Positions 9,779 to 18,971 of a DNA stretch of 64,000 bases are shown in pieces. The position numbers and the translations under genes were made by a program. Within the stretch, counting starts at the first letter, position 1, and each line of letters opens with the position of its first letter. This DNA is from CAZKWG01 sp964615375 (GTDB lineage Bacteria; Myxococcota_A; UBA796; CAZKWG01), in contig CAZTOW010000006.1 of the NCBI GenBank assembly GCA_964615375.1, positions 186,001 to 250,000 of the forward strand, given 5' to 3'. The notes below the pieces were generated by a model. It saw nothing but the letters and a program-made list of their open reading frames with translations, had not been told where the DNA came from and ran no database searches.

Positions 9779-10593
9779 TTATCTATTTCTGCGAGCCTCC
9801 TCAGCACACTCTCGCTCTCCGCGTCCGCCGGGAAGTAGCTCTCCACCACCAGCTCCTGCGCCGTTACGTCCAGCGGCGTCCCGAGCGTGGTCAGCGTGCT
9901 CAGCAGGCGCAGCTCCAGCGCGCCCTTTCGCAGGTGCAGGGCCAGGAAGGGCTCCACCCGCTCGCGGAGGTCCGAGACCGCCAGCCGCTCGGGCACGCCC
10001 GGCCAGGCCAGGAGCTCGGACCGCAGCGCGCGCCGCTCCTCGTCCTCGGGGTTGAGCGCGATCTCGCGGTGGAGGCGCTCCATGCTGAAGCGGGCGACCG
10101 GCTCCCAGTTCACGATCCAGGGTCGCAGGCCGTCGGGCGAGAACAGCGCATGCATCACGTTGGTCGCCACGCGGGGGTCGGCGGGCGGGCGGTCCAGCAG
10201 GGCCCCGAAGAGCCGCCGCGCGCCCTGGTTCCAGCGCAGGACGTTCCACAGGCGGTCCACGACGACGGCGCCGAAGGGCTCCTGCTGGCGCAGCAGCAGA
10301 TCCACCGCCCGGCTCAGCGGGGCCATGCCGGCGGCCTCCAGCGGGCTGGCCCGGTAGACCGGGGCGAATCCGGCCGAGCCCAGCAGGACGTTGCGCTCGC
10401 GCAGCTCGAGCTCCAGCGCGCTGCACAGGACCAGCACCATCTCGCGGCTGGGCCGGCTCTTGCCGGACTCGAGGAAGCTCAGGTGGCGCACCGAGACCTC
10501 GGCGTGCTCGGCGAGCTGCTCCTGGGTGAGGCGGCGGCTGCCGCGCCAGCGGCGCAGCAGGGGTCCGAAGGAGGATGCGAGGGCGAGGGTCAT
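9772..10593 (-). CDS. XRE family regulator with MmyB-like ligand-binding domain
   Basis: A 273-residue DNA-binding protein. Residues 8-65 form a helix-turn-helix of the XRE type (RLTQEQLAEHAEVSVRHLS, then LESGKSRPSRE). The rest matches the MmyB-like PAS-type ligand domain, with the typical AVVVDRLWNVLRWNQ segment, found in regulators of short-chain dehydrogenases and similar enzymes in actinobacteria and proteobacteria. ATG start at 10593. It is convergent with the Asp-box gene and its stop lies inside that gene's end. A perfect inverted repeat sits 25 bases upstream of its start. A truncated copy of the same HTH lies at 15590-15658. Confidence 0.85.
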   Translation of the reverse strand: MTLALASSFGPLLRRWRGSRRLTQEQLAEHAEVSVRHLSFLESGKSRPSREMVLVLCSALELELRERNVLLGSAGFAPVYRASPLEAAGMAPLSRAVDLLLRQQEPFGAVVVDRLWNVLRWNQGARRLFGALLDRPPADPRVATNVMHALFSPDGLRPWIVNWEPVARFSMERLHREIALNPEDEERRALRSELLAWPGVPERLAVSDLRERVEPFLALHLRKGALELRLLSTLTTLGTPLDVTAQELVVESYFPADAESESVLRRLAEIDNQ

Positions 10594-10617
10594 GCAGGCT
10601 CTTAGCCTGGGGGGCGC

Positions 10618-10651
10618 GGCGCGTCGGACGGGCCATGGACGCCGACGCGCC
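10618..10651. promoter_or_regulatory. Perfect 10-bp inverted repeat upstream of the XRE regulator
   Basis: Arms GGCGCGTCGG (10618-10627) and CCGACGCGCC (10642-10651) are exact reverse complements around a 14-base spacer. It lies 25 bases upstream of the regulator start. It could be an autoregulatory operator or a hairpin in the 5' leader; in DNA this rich in GC, chance is also possible. Confidence 0.35.
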
Positions 10652-10703
10652 AGGGGTGGCGCTCACGCCGTCATGCACCACGAGCGACAGGATCCTGCGC
10701 GAA

Positions 10704-11915
<1,212 letters not shown>

Positions 11916-12010
11916 GGGGCCTCCCTTCGCTGCTGATCTGGCTGTTGCTGAGAACCAAGGACGCCTCACGGCTTGAGGGTACTTCCAGATGGGTCCTCCC
12001 CACGCCCCGA

Positions 12011-12096
12011 TTACGTAGGGATCTCCGTCACGTAGGCCATGACGTAACATCCCCTGAAGTACATCGCGGCGGCATCCCAGGCCCGGCTCTGCTCAT
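12011..12096 (-). pseudogene. 3' remnant of GH43-like gene left by tandem duplication
   Basis: Translates in frame to EQSRAWDAAAMYFRGC followed by YVMAYVTEIPT and a TAA stop, nearly the same as the true C-terminus of the gene at 13430-14842 (EQDRAWDAAAVYFKGC). It has no start and no upstream body, so it is a copied gene end marking one border of the duplicated unit. Confidence 0.75.
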
Positions 12097-12101
12097 GCGA
12101 A

Positions 12102-13334
12102 TCAGCCCTTGTCCAGGTACAACAGGTACTGAGCAGGACGACCTGCACAGGAGCTGCCGATAACCCTGACCCAGACTGTGTAGATGCCACTGTAGGGCGC
12201 AACGAAGTGGCCCGAGGGGCAATCGTAGATCGGGGGCGGATAGGTGCAAACGAAGTTGTCATTCTCCACCAAGATCGTGTTTCCCGATGGGCCGTTGATG
12301 AAGGTAGCCAGGTTGCATGCTGTGTCCTCGGACACAGTGTCGGCCGAGACGTAGAAAGTGTCCCCCTCTGACAGTTCGACCTCCCAGCCGTCCATACCGT
12401 AGCCGATGTCCACGAGGCCGAGCTCGCCCGCGTATGCGTAGCCGCCGTAGTTGATACCCGTGCGGTCGTCAGCCGCATGACCGAGCCCCTCGTAGCCGAC
12501 GTAGTAGCTCCAGTAATTCGTGGTGGCGTACGTACCACTGTTTGCTGCATAGGAGCTCCAAGAGAAGTCTGTACCGTCGCGCTCCGCCGGGCTCTCGTAG
12601 GGGCTGGTGGCGGAGGCGATGACCTGGAGGTAGGGCCCCGGATAGTAGCCACCGCCATAGGCCGTGAGGTCGTAGGCGTAGCTGGTCGCCAGGACGTCGT
12701 AGTAGTCCCCCCAGAAGCCGTCCCGCACATCCCAGAACACGAAACCCGGGTTCGCGACGTAACCATGCGGTACGTAGCTGTAGAAGGGATTCGACGTGCA
12801 GGTCACCAGGCTGTCGTCTCGCACGATCTCTGCCTCGATATCCCAGGCGTAGTCGCAGTCGTCGCAATCCCCGACGAAAGTCGTGCCCACGAGGGCGATA
12901 TCCAGGTCGCAGCTCTGCCGGACCTTACCAGCGGTCTCCCGGTAGTAGTAGTAGGAGACCTCACCCTCAAAGGCGTCGGCGCTGATGCCTGTCCCGAAGC
13001 CCTCGATGGACCATACCCAGTTGTAGTCTACAGTGATCCACTGGTCCGCGTCGTCCACCGCCAGGATGGCACCGAGCGGGCCTTCCCCCTCGCCCTCGCC
13101 CTCACCTTCGCCCTCACCTTCCCCCTCGCCCTCGCCCTCACCTTCGCCCTCACCTTCCCCCTCGCCCTCGCCCTCACCTTCGCCTTCGCCCTCACCCACG
13201 CCTTCGCCTTCGCCCTCACCTTCTCCGATGCCCTTGTCTTCCCCTTCGCCCTCATGCTTGTCATCTTGGATGGGACAGCCGACGAGCGTCAGAGCGCAGA
13301 CGATGCCGATCCAGGAGAACCTCGAACTGCCCAT
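12102..13334 (-). CDS. Lipoprotein with Glu-Gly repeat linker, paralog B
   Basis: A 410-residue paralog of the 10704-11915 protein. ATG at 13334 after a GGGAGG site; lipobox TLVGC (Cys20); PIQDDKHEG; then a longer Glu-Gly linker (about 25 dipeptides, fewer interruptions); then the same Tyr/Asp-rich body and PPC-like C-terminus. Differences between paralogs cluster in the linker and in scattered surface-like positions (for example EGFGYDPSYL versus EGLGHAADDR), while the CDDCDY and WDVRDGFWG segments are kept, which suggests both are still under selection. Likely an outer-membrane or surface lipoprotein; function unknown. Same strand as, and 95 bases downstream of, the GH43-like gene. Confidence 0.75.
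   Translation of the reverse strand: MGSSRFSWIGIVCALTLVGCPIQDDKHEGEGEDKGIGEGEGEGEGVGEGEGEGEGEGEGEGEGEGEGEGEGEGEGEGEGEGEGEGPLGAILAVDDADQWITVDYNWVWSIEGFGTGISADAFEGEVSYYYYRETAGKVRQSCDLDIALVGTTFVGDCDDCDYAWDIEAEIVRDDSLVTCTSNPFYSYVPHGYVANPGFVFWDVRDGFWGDYYDVLATSYAYDLTAYGGGYYPGPYLQVIASATSPYESPAERDGTDFSWSSYAANSGTYATTNYWSYYVGYEGLGHAADDRTGINYGGYAYAGELGLVDIGYGMDGWEVELSEGDTFYVSADTVSEDTACNLATFINGPSGNTILVENDNFVCTYPPPIYDCPSGHFVAPYSGIYTVWVRVIGSSCAGRPAQYLLYLDKG
13083..13226 (-). repeat. Coding hexanucleotide repeat (Glu-Gly linker), paralog B
   Basis: About 24 units of a degenerate 6-base repeat giving Glu-Gly. Longer and cleaner than in paralog A, with sub-blocks repeated as larger units, which suggests expansion by slippage after the gene duplication. 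Confidence 0.85.
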
Positions 13335-13429
13335 GGGGCCTCCCTCCGCGGTTGGTCCGGCTGTCGATCTGAGACAGGGAAGTACCACAAATCGAGGATA
13401 CATCCACATGAGTCTTCCCCATCGCCCGA

Positions 13430-14842
13430 TCACGTAGGGATCTCCGTCACGTAGGCCATGACGTAGCATCCCTTGAAGTAGACCGCGGCGGCATCCCAGG
13501 CCCGGTCCTGCTCATAAGACTTGTCTGCCTCGAGGATGGGTGTTGGTGAGTCCAACATCCATGTCGCTGTCGAAGTGTCGAACGTGAACGAAAACGTATA
13601 TCCGCCGCCAGAATCCGACCCCTGGGCCAGCCATCGGTAGCGCCCGTCCTCTGTAGTGTACCCATTGGACATCCGGATGGCCATACTCACACCATCGGTG
13701 GGAGCCGTGGTGGTGTCGGACCGCGCGGGATTCTCCGTGTCAATTGTGGCCGCATCGGTGGCGCTCAGGATCAGGTCATTGCACCCGTCCCCCAAGGTCG
13801 AGAAGTACTGAAAGCCCCCCAGCTCGGTCGACATGTCCATCACGTTCGGGTCGATCGCCACCGCGTCCGGATCCACTGGCGTACCGGAGTCGTCGACCAG
13901 CGGATACACCGGCCTGCCGTCGTTTCCGAGCGTCCATGACGTGGGGAAGGTCGCGGCCGTCGCGACGAAGGTGAACCCGGTTCCAGGGTCGCCAGAGTCT
14001 GGAACCAGGAACAACGTGAAGTAGAGGTACCACGTGCCGTCACTTCCTCGGACAACGCTCGGGTCTTGCGGCACGGGCTCCCACGCATAGCCCTCAGGCG
14101 CGTCCACGAGTCCACCGCCACCCAGATCCACGCTCACCTTGTCGTAGGTCCATGTGACGAGATCTGCCGAAGAGGCGACGATGAGGGGATAGGCCGGCTT
14201 CGCCTCGAAGCCGTCGATCGCGTCCAGGGAGTTGAAGAAGACGTAGACGCGCTCATCGTCCTCCTCCCCGTCCACGGCGACGCAGGGCACCGACGACCAC
14301 TCCGCGAGCACCTCGCCCGTCTTGATCCAGGTCTCCGCGTCACTGGACACCGCCAGGAGGATGCGGTCGGTCGTAGGCGAGCTGATGCCCATCGGAACTT
14401 CGTCCTCCGGTAAATCAGCCCAGTCCTCTGGAACATAACTCGAGGCTGAGTCCACCTCCGCCTGGAAAGCCGCCCCCTCTGCGCTCGCCATGGCTCGAGA
14501 GAGCCTCGGGAAGCATTGGAAGACCATGTGTGCGCGAAGCGTGTTGACGTCTATGCCAGGAGGCGGGAACACGGGACTCCGCGTTGGGCGTGTCTCGTTG
14601 ATACGACCGTGGGTCGCATGATCGAGCCGGAGCGTCCCCATGGAGCCGAACCCAAAGGGCGACGGCGGGCGGATCTCATCCAGAAGCCCGGTCCCCACCC
14701 CCGCGAGCTCGCGAGGGGAGGGAGGGCGGGTCCAGAGTACGGACGAAGAGCGGCCCCCCATGGAGGCCGCGAGCTGGCCAGGCGATGGATAGGAGAAGCA
14801 GCCGCAGCCCTCCGTGCCGCCACATCCGCACCCGCCGTTCAT
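13430..14842 (-). CDS. GH43/GH32-like beta-propeller protein
   Basis: A 470-residue protein. The N-terminus is short, Cys/Gly-rich (NGGCGCGGTEGCGC) and not a signal peptide. From about residue 150 it has the look of five-bladed propeller glycosidases and their relatives: SSDAETW, SSADLVTW and above all DPSVVRGSDGTWYLYFT, which matches the D-P-[ST]-[VI]-x-[RK] plus W-Y-L-Y-F-T signature. I cannot confirm all three catalytic acids. The ATG at 14842 overlaps the stop of the preceding small gene by one base (TGATG), so they are translated as a pair. The last codons were copied into the tandem duplication downstream. Confidence 0.6.
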   Translation of the reverse strand: MNGGCGCGGTEGCGCFSYPSPGQLAASMGGRSSSVLWTRPPSPRELAGVGTGLLDEIRPPSPFGFGSMGTLRLDHATHGRINETRPTRSPVFPPPGIDVNTLRAHMVFQCFPRLSRAMASAEGAAFQAEVDSASSYVPEDWADLPEDEVPMGISSPTTDRILLAVSSDAETWIKTGEVLAEWSSVPCVAVDGEEDDERVYVFFNSLDAIDGFEAKPAYPLIVASSADLVTWTYDKVSVDLGGGGLVDAPEGYAWEPVPQDPSVVRGSDGTWYLYFTLFLVPDSGDPGTGFTFVATAATFPTSWTLGNDGRPVYPLVDDSGTPVDPDAVAIDPNVMDMSTELGGFQYFSTLGDGCNDLILSATDAATIDTENPARSDTTTAPTDGVSMAIRMSNGYTTEDGRYRWLAQGSDSGGGYTFSFTFDTSTATWMLDSPTPILEADKSYEQDRAWDAAAVYFKGCYVMAYVTEIPT

Positions 14843-15231
14843 CACTGCATGTCCAGGATGTCGAAGGTCCCGGACACGCGGGACCAGGTGGTGTTGGACG
14901 TGGACGTGTTCTTCACGAGATAACCGAAGCGCACGAGCTGCTTCGGTTGCGTGTTCGAGGACACGTTGGTGAACGCCGAGGCGTAGGTCTGACCGTTCCC
15001 AGCAGTGTAGCTTCCCAGGGCCACGGCCGAATCGGGACTGTTCTCGACGTTCGCGGTCTGGTACGCCGCCGAGATCTCCTGGTCGCCTTCCAGACACCGC
15101 ACCTCGAAGTTGCACAGCAGGCTCCCGACCCCCTTCGCGTCCATCCAGGCCGTCGCCGGCCAGAACGTCGCTCCCGTGGTCTTGCAGAGCAGCGTCGTCC
15201 AATCTGTCCGAATCCGTGTCTTACGTGCCAT
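14842..15231 (-). CDS. Small protein coupled to the GH43-like gene, function unknown
   Basis: A 129-residue protein beginning MARKTRIRTDW with no signal peptide and no family I recognise. The second half is Ser/Thr/Asn-rich with alternating hydrophobics, as in a beta-sandwich. It is the first gene of a two-gene unit with the GH43-like protein and its start lies only 24 bases from the 16-bp tandem repeat, so the repeat occupies its promoter or leader region. Confidence 0.6.
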   Translation of the reverse strand: MARKTRIRTDWTTLLCKTTGATFWPATAWMDAKGVGSLLCNFEVRCLEGDQEISAAYQTANVENSPDSAVALGSYTAGNGQTYASAFTNVSSNTQPKQLVRFGYLVKNTSTSNTTWSRVSGTFDILDMQ

Positions 15232-15255
15232 TTCGCTCTCCTACATGGTCAAGAG

Positions 15256-15464
15256 GAGAGCCAGCCCTGGGGAGAGCCAGCCCTGGGGAGAGCCAGCCCT
15301 GGGGAGAGCNNNNNNNNNNNNNNNNNNNNNNNNNNNNNNNNNNNNNNNNNNNNNNNNNNNNNNNNNNNNNNNNNNNNNNNNNNNNNNNNNNNNNNNNNNN
15401 NNNNNNNNNGGAGAGCCAGCCCTGGGGAGAGCCAGCCCTGGGGAGAGCCAGCCCTGGGGAGAGC
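15256..15464. repeat. 16-bp tandem repeat array interrupted by an assembly gap
   Basis: Identical head-to-tail units gagagccagccctggg: three full plus six bases before the N run and three full plus six bases after it. No spacers. It lies directly upstream of the 14842-15231 gene. True copy number is unknown because the assembly broke here. Confidence 0.95.
15310..15409. other. Assembly gap (100 N)
   Basis: Exactly 100 N, the usual placeholder for a gap of unknown size. Both edges are inside the same 16-bp repeat, so the missing DNA is probably more repeat copies, though other sequence cannot be excluded. Confidence 0.98.
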
Positions 15465-15545
15465 TTCTCACGGTAGAGACGCCTCGTCAACAGGATTTGA
15501 GAATTTGTCAATAATAATACTTTAAACAAACTAATTTTCAGATCG
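15465..15545. promoter_or_regulatory. AT-rich patch beside the tandem repeat
   Basis: A strikingly AT-rich stretch (ttgtcaataataatactttaa and surroundings) in a GC-rich genome. Read on the minus strand it contains TTGACA and several TATTAT-like hexamers, so it could hold the promoter of the two-gene unit starting at 15231, with the repeat lying in the leader. No single -35/-10 pair with good spacing stands out. Confidence 0.3.
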
Positions 15546-15589
15546 CCGCGAACGAAACCACCCAGGCCGCAGGCCATCCGGCTGTACCG

Positions 15590-15658
15590 GTCCAGCGCGA
15601 AGCTCAAGTGGCGCACCGAGACCTCGGCTTGCTCCGCGAGCTGCTCCTGGGTGAGGCG
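15590..15658 (-). pseudogene. Fragment of an XRE/MmyB-type regulator (HTH only)
   Basis: Translates to RLTQEQLAEQAEVSVRHLSF, almost identical to the HTH of the intact regulator at 9772-10593, then diverges completely. Upstream in the same frame there is a stop codon (TAA) a few codons before, so it cannot be expressed as a regulator. It bounds the 10.7-15.6 kb accessory patch on the side opposite the intact gene. Confidence 0.7.
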
Positions 15659-15739
15659 GCCAGGACTTTACCTCGGACGTCATGGTGCGCCTGAAGCCGC
15701 GGGGTGATGAAGGTGCATCCCCCACCCATGGAGAGCCCC

Positions 15740-16036
15740 ATGCGCCTCGGCATCCTCGTCACCACCCTGCTCGCGTTCACCGCCGTCTCCGTCTGGCTCG
15801 TCCACGCCCAGCCCTTCTTCGGCTTCCTCACGCTGGCCATGAACGACCCCTGGGGCGGGCAGGTGCTCCTGGACCTCGTCATCGCGCTCACGCTCTTCCT
15901 GAGCTGGGCGAAGCGCGACGCCCGCGAGCGCGGGCTCCCCTGGCTGCCCTATGTCGGGCTGACCCTGCTGCTCGGCTCCATCGGGGCGCTGTCCTACCTC
16001 ATCCATCGGGAGATCGCGGCGCATCGGACGGGCTGA
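15740..16036 (+). CDS. DUF2834-like small membrane protein
   Basis: A 98-residue protein with three hydrophobic segments (about 3-23, 35-50, 63-85) and short basic ends, matching the size and layout of DUF2834 proteins; the segment FLTLAMNDPWGGQVLLDLVIAL fits that family's helix 2 entry. ATG at 15740 is chosen because GGAGAG lies eight bases upstream; the frame is open to 15704. Role unknown; inner membrane. Confidence 0.55.
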   Translation: MRLGILVTTLLAFTAVSVWLVHAQPFFGFLTLAMNDPWGGQVLLDLVIALTLFLSWAKRDARERGLPWLPYVGLTLLLGSIGALSYLIHREIAAHRTG

Positions 16037-16391
16037 GGTAGCTCAGGACCGGGAGCGGCGCGGAGGTGCCGACCGGCCGGCCCAGCACGGCGCCGAACGC
16101 GCCCACTGCCCGAACCGAGGCGAGGTCATGGACGACCGTGGCCCAGGGGAGCGCCGGATCCGAGATCAGCAGCACGCCCGCGGGTGGTGGCTGCTCCCGC
16201 CGCAGCGCCGCCAGCGCCTGATCCATCGTCGTCACGGGCGGCGCCTGGCGCTCGACGCCGAAGGCCACGTCGATGAAGTCCTGCTCGCGCACGCCGGCCC
16301 GCAGCTCACCCTGAGCGTCCCGCCGCAGCTCGAGCCAGCGCTCATGATACGGGTGGGAGATGGACCGGGCGGACTGGATCGTCGCGATCAT
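15999..16391 (-). CDS. Hypothetical protein
   Basis: A 130-residue protein, MIATIQSARSISHPYHERW at the start, with balanced composition and a hydrophobic core stretch (AGVLLISDPALPWATVV). ATG at 16391 has a GAGGAC site five bases upstream. Its end overlaps the convergent membrane-protein gene by 38 bases. No family recognised; it reads like a real globular protein, but without homologs to compare this is uncertain. Confidence 0.4.
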   Translation of the reverse strand: MIATIQSARSISHPYHERWLELRRDAQGELRAGVREQDFIDVAFGVERQAPPVTTMDQALAALRREQPPPAGVLLISDPALPWATVVHDLASVRAVGAFGAVLGRPVGTSAPLPVLSYLSPSDAPRSPDG

Positions 16392-16578
16392 CGTCCTCGC
16401 GCTCTCGGCATGGCGTGACTGCGCGGGCAACTCGCCAGCCTGACTCCCACCAGGATATGCGGTGAACAGGAGGAGACGACGGTGGTCCTGACCCGCTGAG
16501 CATACGCGCGACGCCGCCCGCGGAGGGCCTGAGCGTCGTCTGGCTGTCCTCGCGAACCCTCAGGACCCCGAGCTCCTC

Positions 16579-17109
16579 ATGAGATCCGTGCAATACCACG
16601 TGGCGATCACGACCTCTGGCCTCATCGCCGAGCCCGACGGCGGTGTCGGCTGCTTCAACCTCACCCCTCCCGGCGAGCACCTCGACGACTACTTCGAGGC
16701 GCTGAAGGCCTACGACACCGTCCTCATGGGCCGCGGCACCTATGAATTCGGCCTGGCGCTGGGCGTGTCGGACCCCTACCCCTGGGCGCGCTGCCTCGTG
16801 TTCTCGCGCACGCTCCGCCCTGTACCCACGAGCCGCGTCGAGATCCTCGCCGAGGATCCCGTGCCGGTGGTGCGGGCGCTGCGCGAGGCCGAGGGCTCCC
16901 CGATCTACCTCTGCGGCGGGGGAGCCCTGGCCTCGACCCTGCTCAACGCCGGGCTGGTCGATGAGCTCATCCTCAAGGTCAACCCGGTGCTGCTGGGCGC
17001 GGGGATCGGCCTCGCACCTCAGCTCCTCGGCGCCAGGGCGCTCACCTTGAAGGACGTGAAGGCCTACCCTACAGGGGTGGTGCGGCTGAGCTACGCAGTC
17101 CAGACCTGA
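16579..17109 (+). CDS. Dihydrofolate reductase family protein (RibD C-terminal type)
   Basis: A 176-residue member of the RibD-C/YyaP group, NADPH-dependent reductases related to riboflavin reductase and DHFR. Characteristic segments: VLMGRGTYEFG near residue 48, LVFSRTL near 73, IYLCGGGALASTLLNAGLVDELIL near 110-130 (Gly-rich cofactor loop plus helix) and PVLLGAGI. Full length for the family. Solitary members of this group have no fixed substrate, so the function is open. Its last 41 bases overlap the convergent lipoprotein gene. Confidence 0.85.
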   Translation: MRSVQYHVAITTSGLIAEPDGGVGCFNLTPPGEHLDDYFEALKAYDTVLMGRGTYEFGLALGVSDPYPWARCLVFSRTLRPVPTSRVEILAEDPVPVVRALREAEGSPIYLCGGGALASTLLNAGLVDELILKVNPVLLGAGIGLAPQLLGARALTLKDVKAYPTGVVRLSYAVQT

Positions 17110-17698
17110 GGTGCTCGTCGACCTCCGGCGCGACCCCGGAGACCGTCACGATCTCCGAGCGGTGCCCGGCCTCGTCCGTCACCGCAAGCCCGACGGCGTA
17201 GGGCTGGCCGGGGATCAGGAGGCTCGCCTCCGGGTCCTCGGAGAGCACGTCGGCGAGCCCGAGCTGGACGCTGGTGGTGGTGCACGCGGGGACGAAGTCC
17301 TCCTCGTACCAGGTCTCGACGGTCTCCGAGGCGTCGGCGGGGCGGTCGGTGTTCAGCGCGGCGTCGCCAGCGGCCCACCAGAGATCGAGGACCCAGAAGG
17401 CCAGATCGCCGTCCGGGTCCGTGGCGCTGATGTCCAGGGTGATCCACCAGATGACGGTGTCGACCGTGCCGGCGCCGCCGCCGGTCGAGGTGCGCTCGAA
17501 GCCGAGGACCAGGCCCGCCGTGGGAGCGGTCTCGCCGCAGGAGGTGGCGGTGTCCTCGGGCGCGGCGCTGTCCTCGGGAGCCGCCGTCTCCTCGGGCGCG
17601 GCGCTGTCTTCGGCGCCGGTCTCGGCGGGCTCGCCGGTGTCGGGGGGGCTCGCCTCAGGGATGTCGCAGGCCAGGAGCAGAGACAGGAGCGGGAGCAT
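17069..17698 (-). CDS. Lipoprotein of unknown function with acidic Ala/Pro/Glu/Thr linker
   Basis: A 209-residue protein: signal peptide MLPLLSLLLAC with lipobox Cys11, then a linker built from repeats of EDSAAPE/EDTA to residue 55, then a compact beta-rich domain with one pair of cysteines. The IPGQPYAVGLAVTDEAGH stretch near the end resembles Ig-like or cadherin-like folds. No enzyme signature. ATG at 17698; longer in-frame upstream extensions lack a signal peptide. Linkers of this style recur in lipoproteins across the window. Confidence 0.65.
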   Translation of the reverse strand: MLPLLSLLLACDIPEASPPDTGEPAETGAEDSAAPEETAAPEDSAAPEDTATSCGETAPTAGLVLGFERTSTGGGAGTVDTVIWWITLDISATDPDGDLAFWVLDLWWAAGDAALNTDRPADASETVETWYEEDFVPACTTTSVQLGLADVLSEDPEASLLIPGQPYAVGLAVTDEAGHRSEIVTVSGVAPEVDEHLRSGLRSSAAPPL

Positions 17699-17821
17699 GG
17701 GCACCTCCAGGGTGTGTCGTCTGACTCCCAGGGTGGCCGGAGCCTCCCGATCCCGCTCGCCAGCGGGCTTGGGCAAAGTAGAGTTTGCCGAGCGGGCCGC
17801 CGGGCCGGGTAGAGTGTGACC

Positions 17822-18775
17822 ATGCTGAGCCCGCGCGCGCGCCGCCAGACCCTGGAGCTGCTGCTGGACCAGGCCATCCGGCTCTCCTTCCCGCACTACA
17901 CCTACCCGGAGATGCGCCAGCTCTTCCGCGCGCGATTCCACCTGTACTTTGAGCGCTGCCTGGAGCGTGGGGCGCGGCGCGACACGATGGCGAGGCTGGC
18001 CGGGCTCACGGCCCAGGGCATGCGCAACCTCGGCGACGTCCGCGCGCCCCTGCCGGCGGGGGCCCGCGGGGAGCGGCTGATCCTGCTGTGGCTGGAGCGC
18101 GCCGGTCCCGAGGGTCTGGGCTTCGAGGCCCTGGCCGAGCGCTACGAGGCCGAGGCGCCCTCGGGCGGCAGCTCGCTGGAGGAGGCGCTGTGGGGCCTGG
18201 TCAACGAGGGTCGGGTCGCGCGCCTCTCCCGGGGTCGTTACGCGCTGAGCCCGGGGGCGCCGCCGCCGCCCGAGCCGGGTCTGTCGGCGGGGGCGCGGGA
18301 GATCCTGCTGGCCCTGCTCGCGGCGCCGGAGCGCGCGCTCACGCTGGACGAGCTCACCGAGCGCCTGCGGCGACGGGAGGCCACCCTGGACCCCGACGCC
18401 CTGGAGCGCCTCGTGCGCGCGGGCGAGCTGGAGCGCCGCGGGGCCGCCTATGCGCTCACCCGCGCCCCCGAGGCCGCGCACCTGGCCTTCGCCCGGCCGC
18501 ACGAGGCGATCCTGGAGACCCTGCTGGGCTTCGGGGTCTGCGCCATCGAGGCCGTGCGGCGCGAGGGCGGTGAGGGCCCGGCCCTGGCCAGCGGCTGGTG
18601 CGTGGACCTGCCCGCCGACCCCGACGCGCGCTGGGCCCTGCTGGCCGGGCTCCGCGACCACATGGCGGCCTGGACCGCCGAGGCCGAGGCCGTCGCCCGC
18701 CGCTCCGGCGCCCCGCTCACCACCGTCGAGATCCTCCTGTGCGCCTCCACCCCTCCCGACGCGGAGCGACCATGA
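17822..18775 (+). CDS. DUF6502-like winged-helix protein, putative regulator
   Basis: A 317-residue cytoplasmic protein. The N-terminus (PRARRQTLELLLDQAIRL followed by FPHYTYPEMRQLFR) and two winged-helix-like modules (about 85-140 and 160-215: LEEALWGLVNEGRVARLSRGRY, then LTLDELTERLRRREATLDPD) match the look of DUF6502 proteins. An in-frame GTG at 17816 is an alternative start. Its stop overlaps the start of a 49-codon gene (ATGA), so the two are translated together. Target unknown. Confidence 0.6.
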   Translation: MLSPRARRQTLELLLDQAIRLSFPHYTYPEMRQLFRARFHLYFERCLERGARRDTMARLAGLTAQGMRNLGDVRAPLPAGARGERLILLWLERAGPEGLGFEALAERYEAEAPSGGSSLEEALWGLVNEGRVARLSRGRYALSPGAPPPPEPGLSAGAREILLALLAAPERALTLDELTERLRRREATLDPDALERLVRAGELERRGAAYALTRAPEAAHLAFARPHEAILETLLGFGVCAIEAVRREGGEGPALASGWCVDLPADPDARWALLAGLRDHMAAWTAEAEAVARRSGAPLTTVEILLCASTPPDAERP

Positions 18776-18921
18776 AGCTCTTCCTCTTCCTCTACAAGCT
18801 CCTCTTTGGCCTCCCGAACCTCGACACCGATCTGGAGCCCACCGGCCTGCAGCTCAACGGGAACGTCAAGGCGGTCCAGAAGAGCCACGACGGCCGACCG
18901 GGCCCGGGGGCCTGGTACTGA
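18772..18921 (+). CDS. 49-residue microprotein translationally coupled to the winged-helix gene
   Basis: Starts MKLFLFLYKLLFGLPNLD: an amphipathic, Phe/Leu-rich N-terminus too short for a clear transmembrane helix, followed by a polar tail ending GPGAWY. The ATGA overlap with the upstream stop and the high-GC third positions support it being a real gene. Nothing like it is recognised. It could be a small membrane-associated partner of the upstream protein. Confidence 0.5.
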   Translation: MKLFLFLYKLLFGLPNLDTDLEPTGLQLNGNVKAVQKSHDGRPGPGAWY

Positions 18922-18971
18922 GCGCGGCGTGCCGGCTTGCCCGACGGGGATCGCGGCGCTAGGAGCCTGCC

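Larger units (their letters stand above)
12099..13511 (-). repeat. Tandem duplication, copy B
   Basis: Partner of 10701-12096. Here the upstream border runs into the intact GH43-like gene, so copy B is still joined to the original neighbour and copy A carries the truncated end. Sequence similarity stops just past the shared gctcat (13509-13514), where copy A switches to gcgaatcagccc. Confidence 0.8.

Noticed and set aside
15256..15464. CRISPR-like array
   Set aside because: Units are directly adjacent with no spacers and only 16 bp; it is a simple tandem repeat.
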